Positions 63,288 to 64,000 of a stretch of DNA of 64,000 nt are shown here, piece after piece. How positions within the stretch are numbered: the first letter of the stretch is position 1; each line of letters begins with the position of its first letter. The notes under the pieces are model-generated. The model was not told the origin of the DNA. It ran no database searches and worked only from the letters and a program-made list of their open reading frames with translations. The stretch is from Loripinus fragilis (Eukaryota > Mollusca > Bivalvia > Lucinida > Lucinidae). The stretch covers positions 94,217,824 to 94,281,823 of the forward strand of contig OZ026520.1 of assembly GCA_964019695.1 (NCBI GenBank). The letters are read 5' to 3'. The position numbers and the translations under genes are program-made.

Positions 63288-63569
63288 CCATCCTAGCAGC
63301 GTCTCATACTGTCCAACATGGTAGAGTATTTTCAGAGGTCTTGCCGATGAGTGAATCCTATGATGAAGATAATGATACAACCCAAACAGACGCTCCTGTT
63401 GCTCCGCAGTCACATACGGGGCCTCAAGCTCCGGACTAGTATACTGGGCCGTGCTCTTGGATTTATACAGAAAGTGTCGTAAGTCACTTATTCCACACTT
63501 TTTTATACTATAACTGTCTCTCAGTAATGAATCATTTATTGCCTTTAGCCCGTTGTATTTAACAAGTCT
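63288..63569 (-). CDS. MON1: MON1 homologue, penultimate coding exon of the window
   Basis: This 94-codon exon is phase 0 at both ends. It reads RLVKYNGLKAINDSLLRDSY, then CGISDLRHFLYKSKSTAQYT, SPELEAPYV, EQQERLFGLYHYLHHRIH, SARPLKILYHVGQYETLLGW, with donor GTAAGA and acceptor TTTTTCAG on the minus strand. The DLRHF-x-YKSK-x-x-x-Q-x-T/S-x-P motif and E-x-x-RL-x-x-LY-x-x-x-H spacing are MON1 hallmarks (memory of animal MON1). It joins the next exon without frame change. Upstream exons lie beyond the right edge. The gene runs towards the ADAMTS gene. Confidence 0.92.
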
Positions 63570-63699
63570 CTGAAAAATAAATAAATGAGAGCTATGTCAC
63601 AAGGAACCAGTCTTCTGGGTTGCCAAACAATAAGGCTTCACCATTACCATACTAAACTCAAAATGTACCCTGATTTAGTACTGGAAAATAGGATAACAT

Positions 63700-63932
63700 T
63701 GTTGTGCCTTTATTTGGTGCAGCATATGCTGCACCAAATAAAGGCACAGCAATTTTATACTGATTTAGGTCTCTAACAACAGTGCTAAGTCCTACAGAAA
63801 ATAGTAGAATTCAAGGACATTCCAAGGCTTTTGAGTGGTTTTTCAGTACTTTTCAAGGCAGATTTAATTTTCAAGGACTTTTCAAGAAAGCCCTCTAAAT
63901 TCAAGTACTTTTCAAGCCTGTGCAAACCCTGA
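63700..63932. mobile_element. Family N MITE, copy 3, left part missing (MON1 intron)
   Basis: TTGGTGCAGCATATGCTGCA tip, GGACTTTTCAAGAAAGCCC and an end CAAGCCTGTGCAAACCCTG. Confidence 0.8.
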
Positions 63933-64000
63933 TGATGATGCACAGAAAGATTCTGGCTGCAACATTATGCAAGCCCAGATCTTTTTGTTCAGGAAAACTA

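Overview
The window is animal nuclear DNA: short phase-matched exons separated by long AT-rich introns packed with short palindromic transposons and tRNA-derived SINEs. The repeat style (foldback MITEs with GATCAG-rich hairpin tips, two tRNA-SINE families, GACGGACG-tailed elements) suggests a bivalve mollusc, possibly a heterodont such as a dreissenid or venerid. That placement rests on memory of repeat style and is only moderately sure. Nothing prokaryotic, viral or organellar was seen.

Two genes enter the window and end in it, tail to tail. On the plus strand, 13 exons (745-42923) give the last 594 codons of an ADAMTS metalloprotease of the ADAMTS9/ADAMTS20/GON-1 type. Six and a half thrombospondin type 1 repeats (exons 1-7) are followed by a complete C-terminal GON domain (exons 8-13) and a stop at 42921-42923. 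The exon lengths sum to 1785 nt and all phases match. Pro, protease and upstream regions lie to the left of the window. On the minus strand, 63569-62368 holds the last two coding exons of a MON1 homologue (subunit of the Mon1-Ccz1 Rab7 exchange factor).

Layout: 1-2446, two TSR exons; 2447-30336, a ~28 kb intron made almost entirely of transposon layers; 30337-42923, five TSR exons plus the GON exons with repeat-filled introns; 42924-45210, 3' UTR or intergenic sequence with a SINE and a LINE scrap; 45211-62000, ~17 kb of intergenic repeats; 62015-63569, a minisatellite and the MON1 end.

The most notable structures are two minisatellites grown out of exon edges. At 34442-35957 a 61-bp unit containing the intron 3' end, the acceptor AG and the first ~11 codons of TSR exon 7 is present 26 times. 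Only the last copy is joined to the whole exon, and the last three acceptors are 39 nt apart and in frame with each other. At 62015-62400 a 38-bp unit containing the terminal codons and stop of MON1 occurs 10 times. Many palindromic families also show matched substitutions in both arms between copies, and several insertions lie 11-50 bp from splice sites.

Repeat families are given local letters A to P, defined where they first appear. They are not database names. Exon numbers and protein residue numbers are counted within this window.
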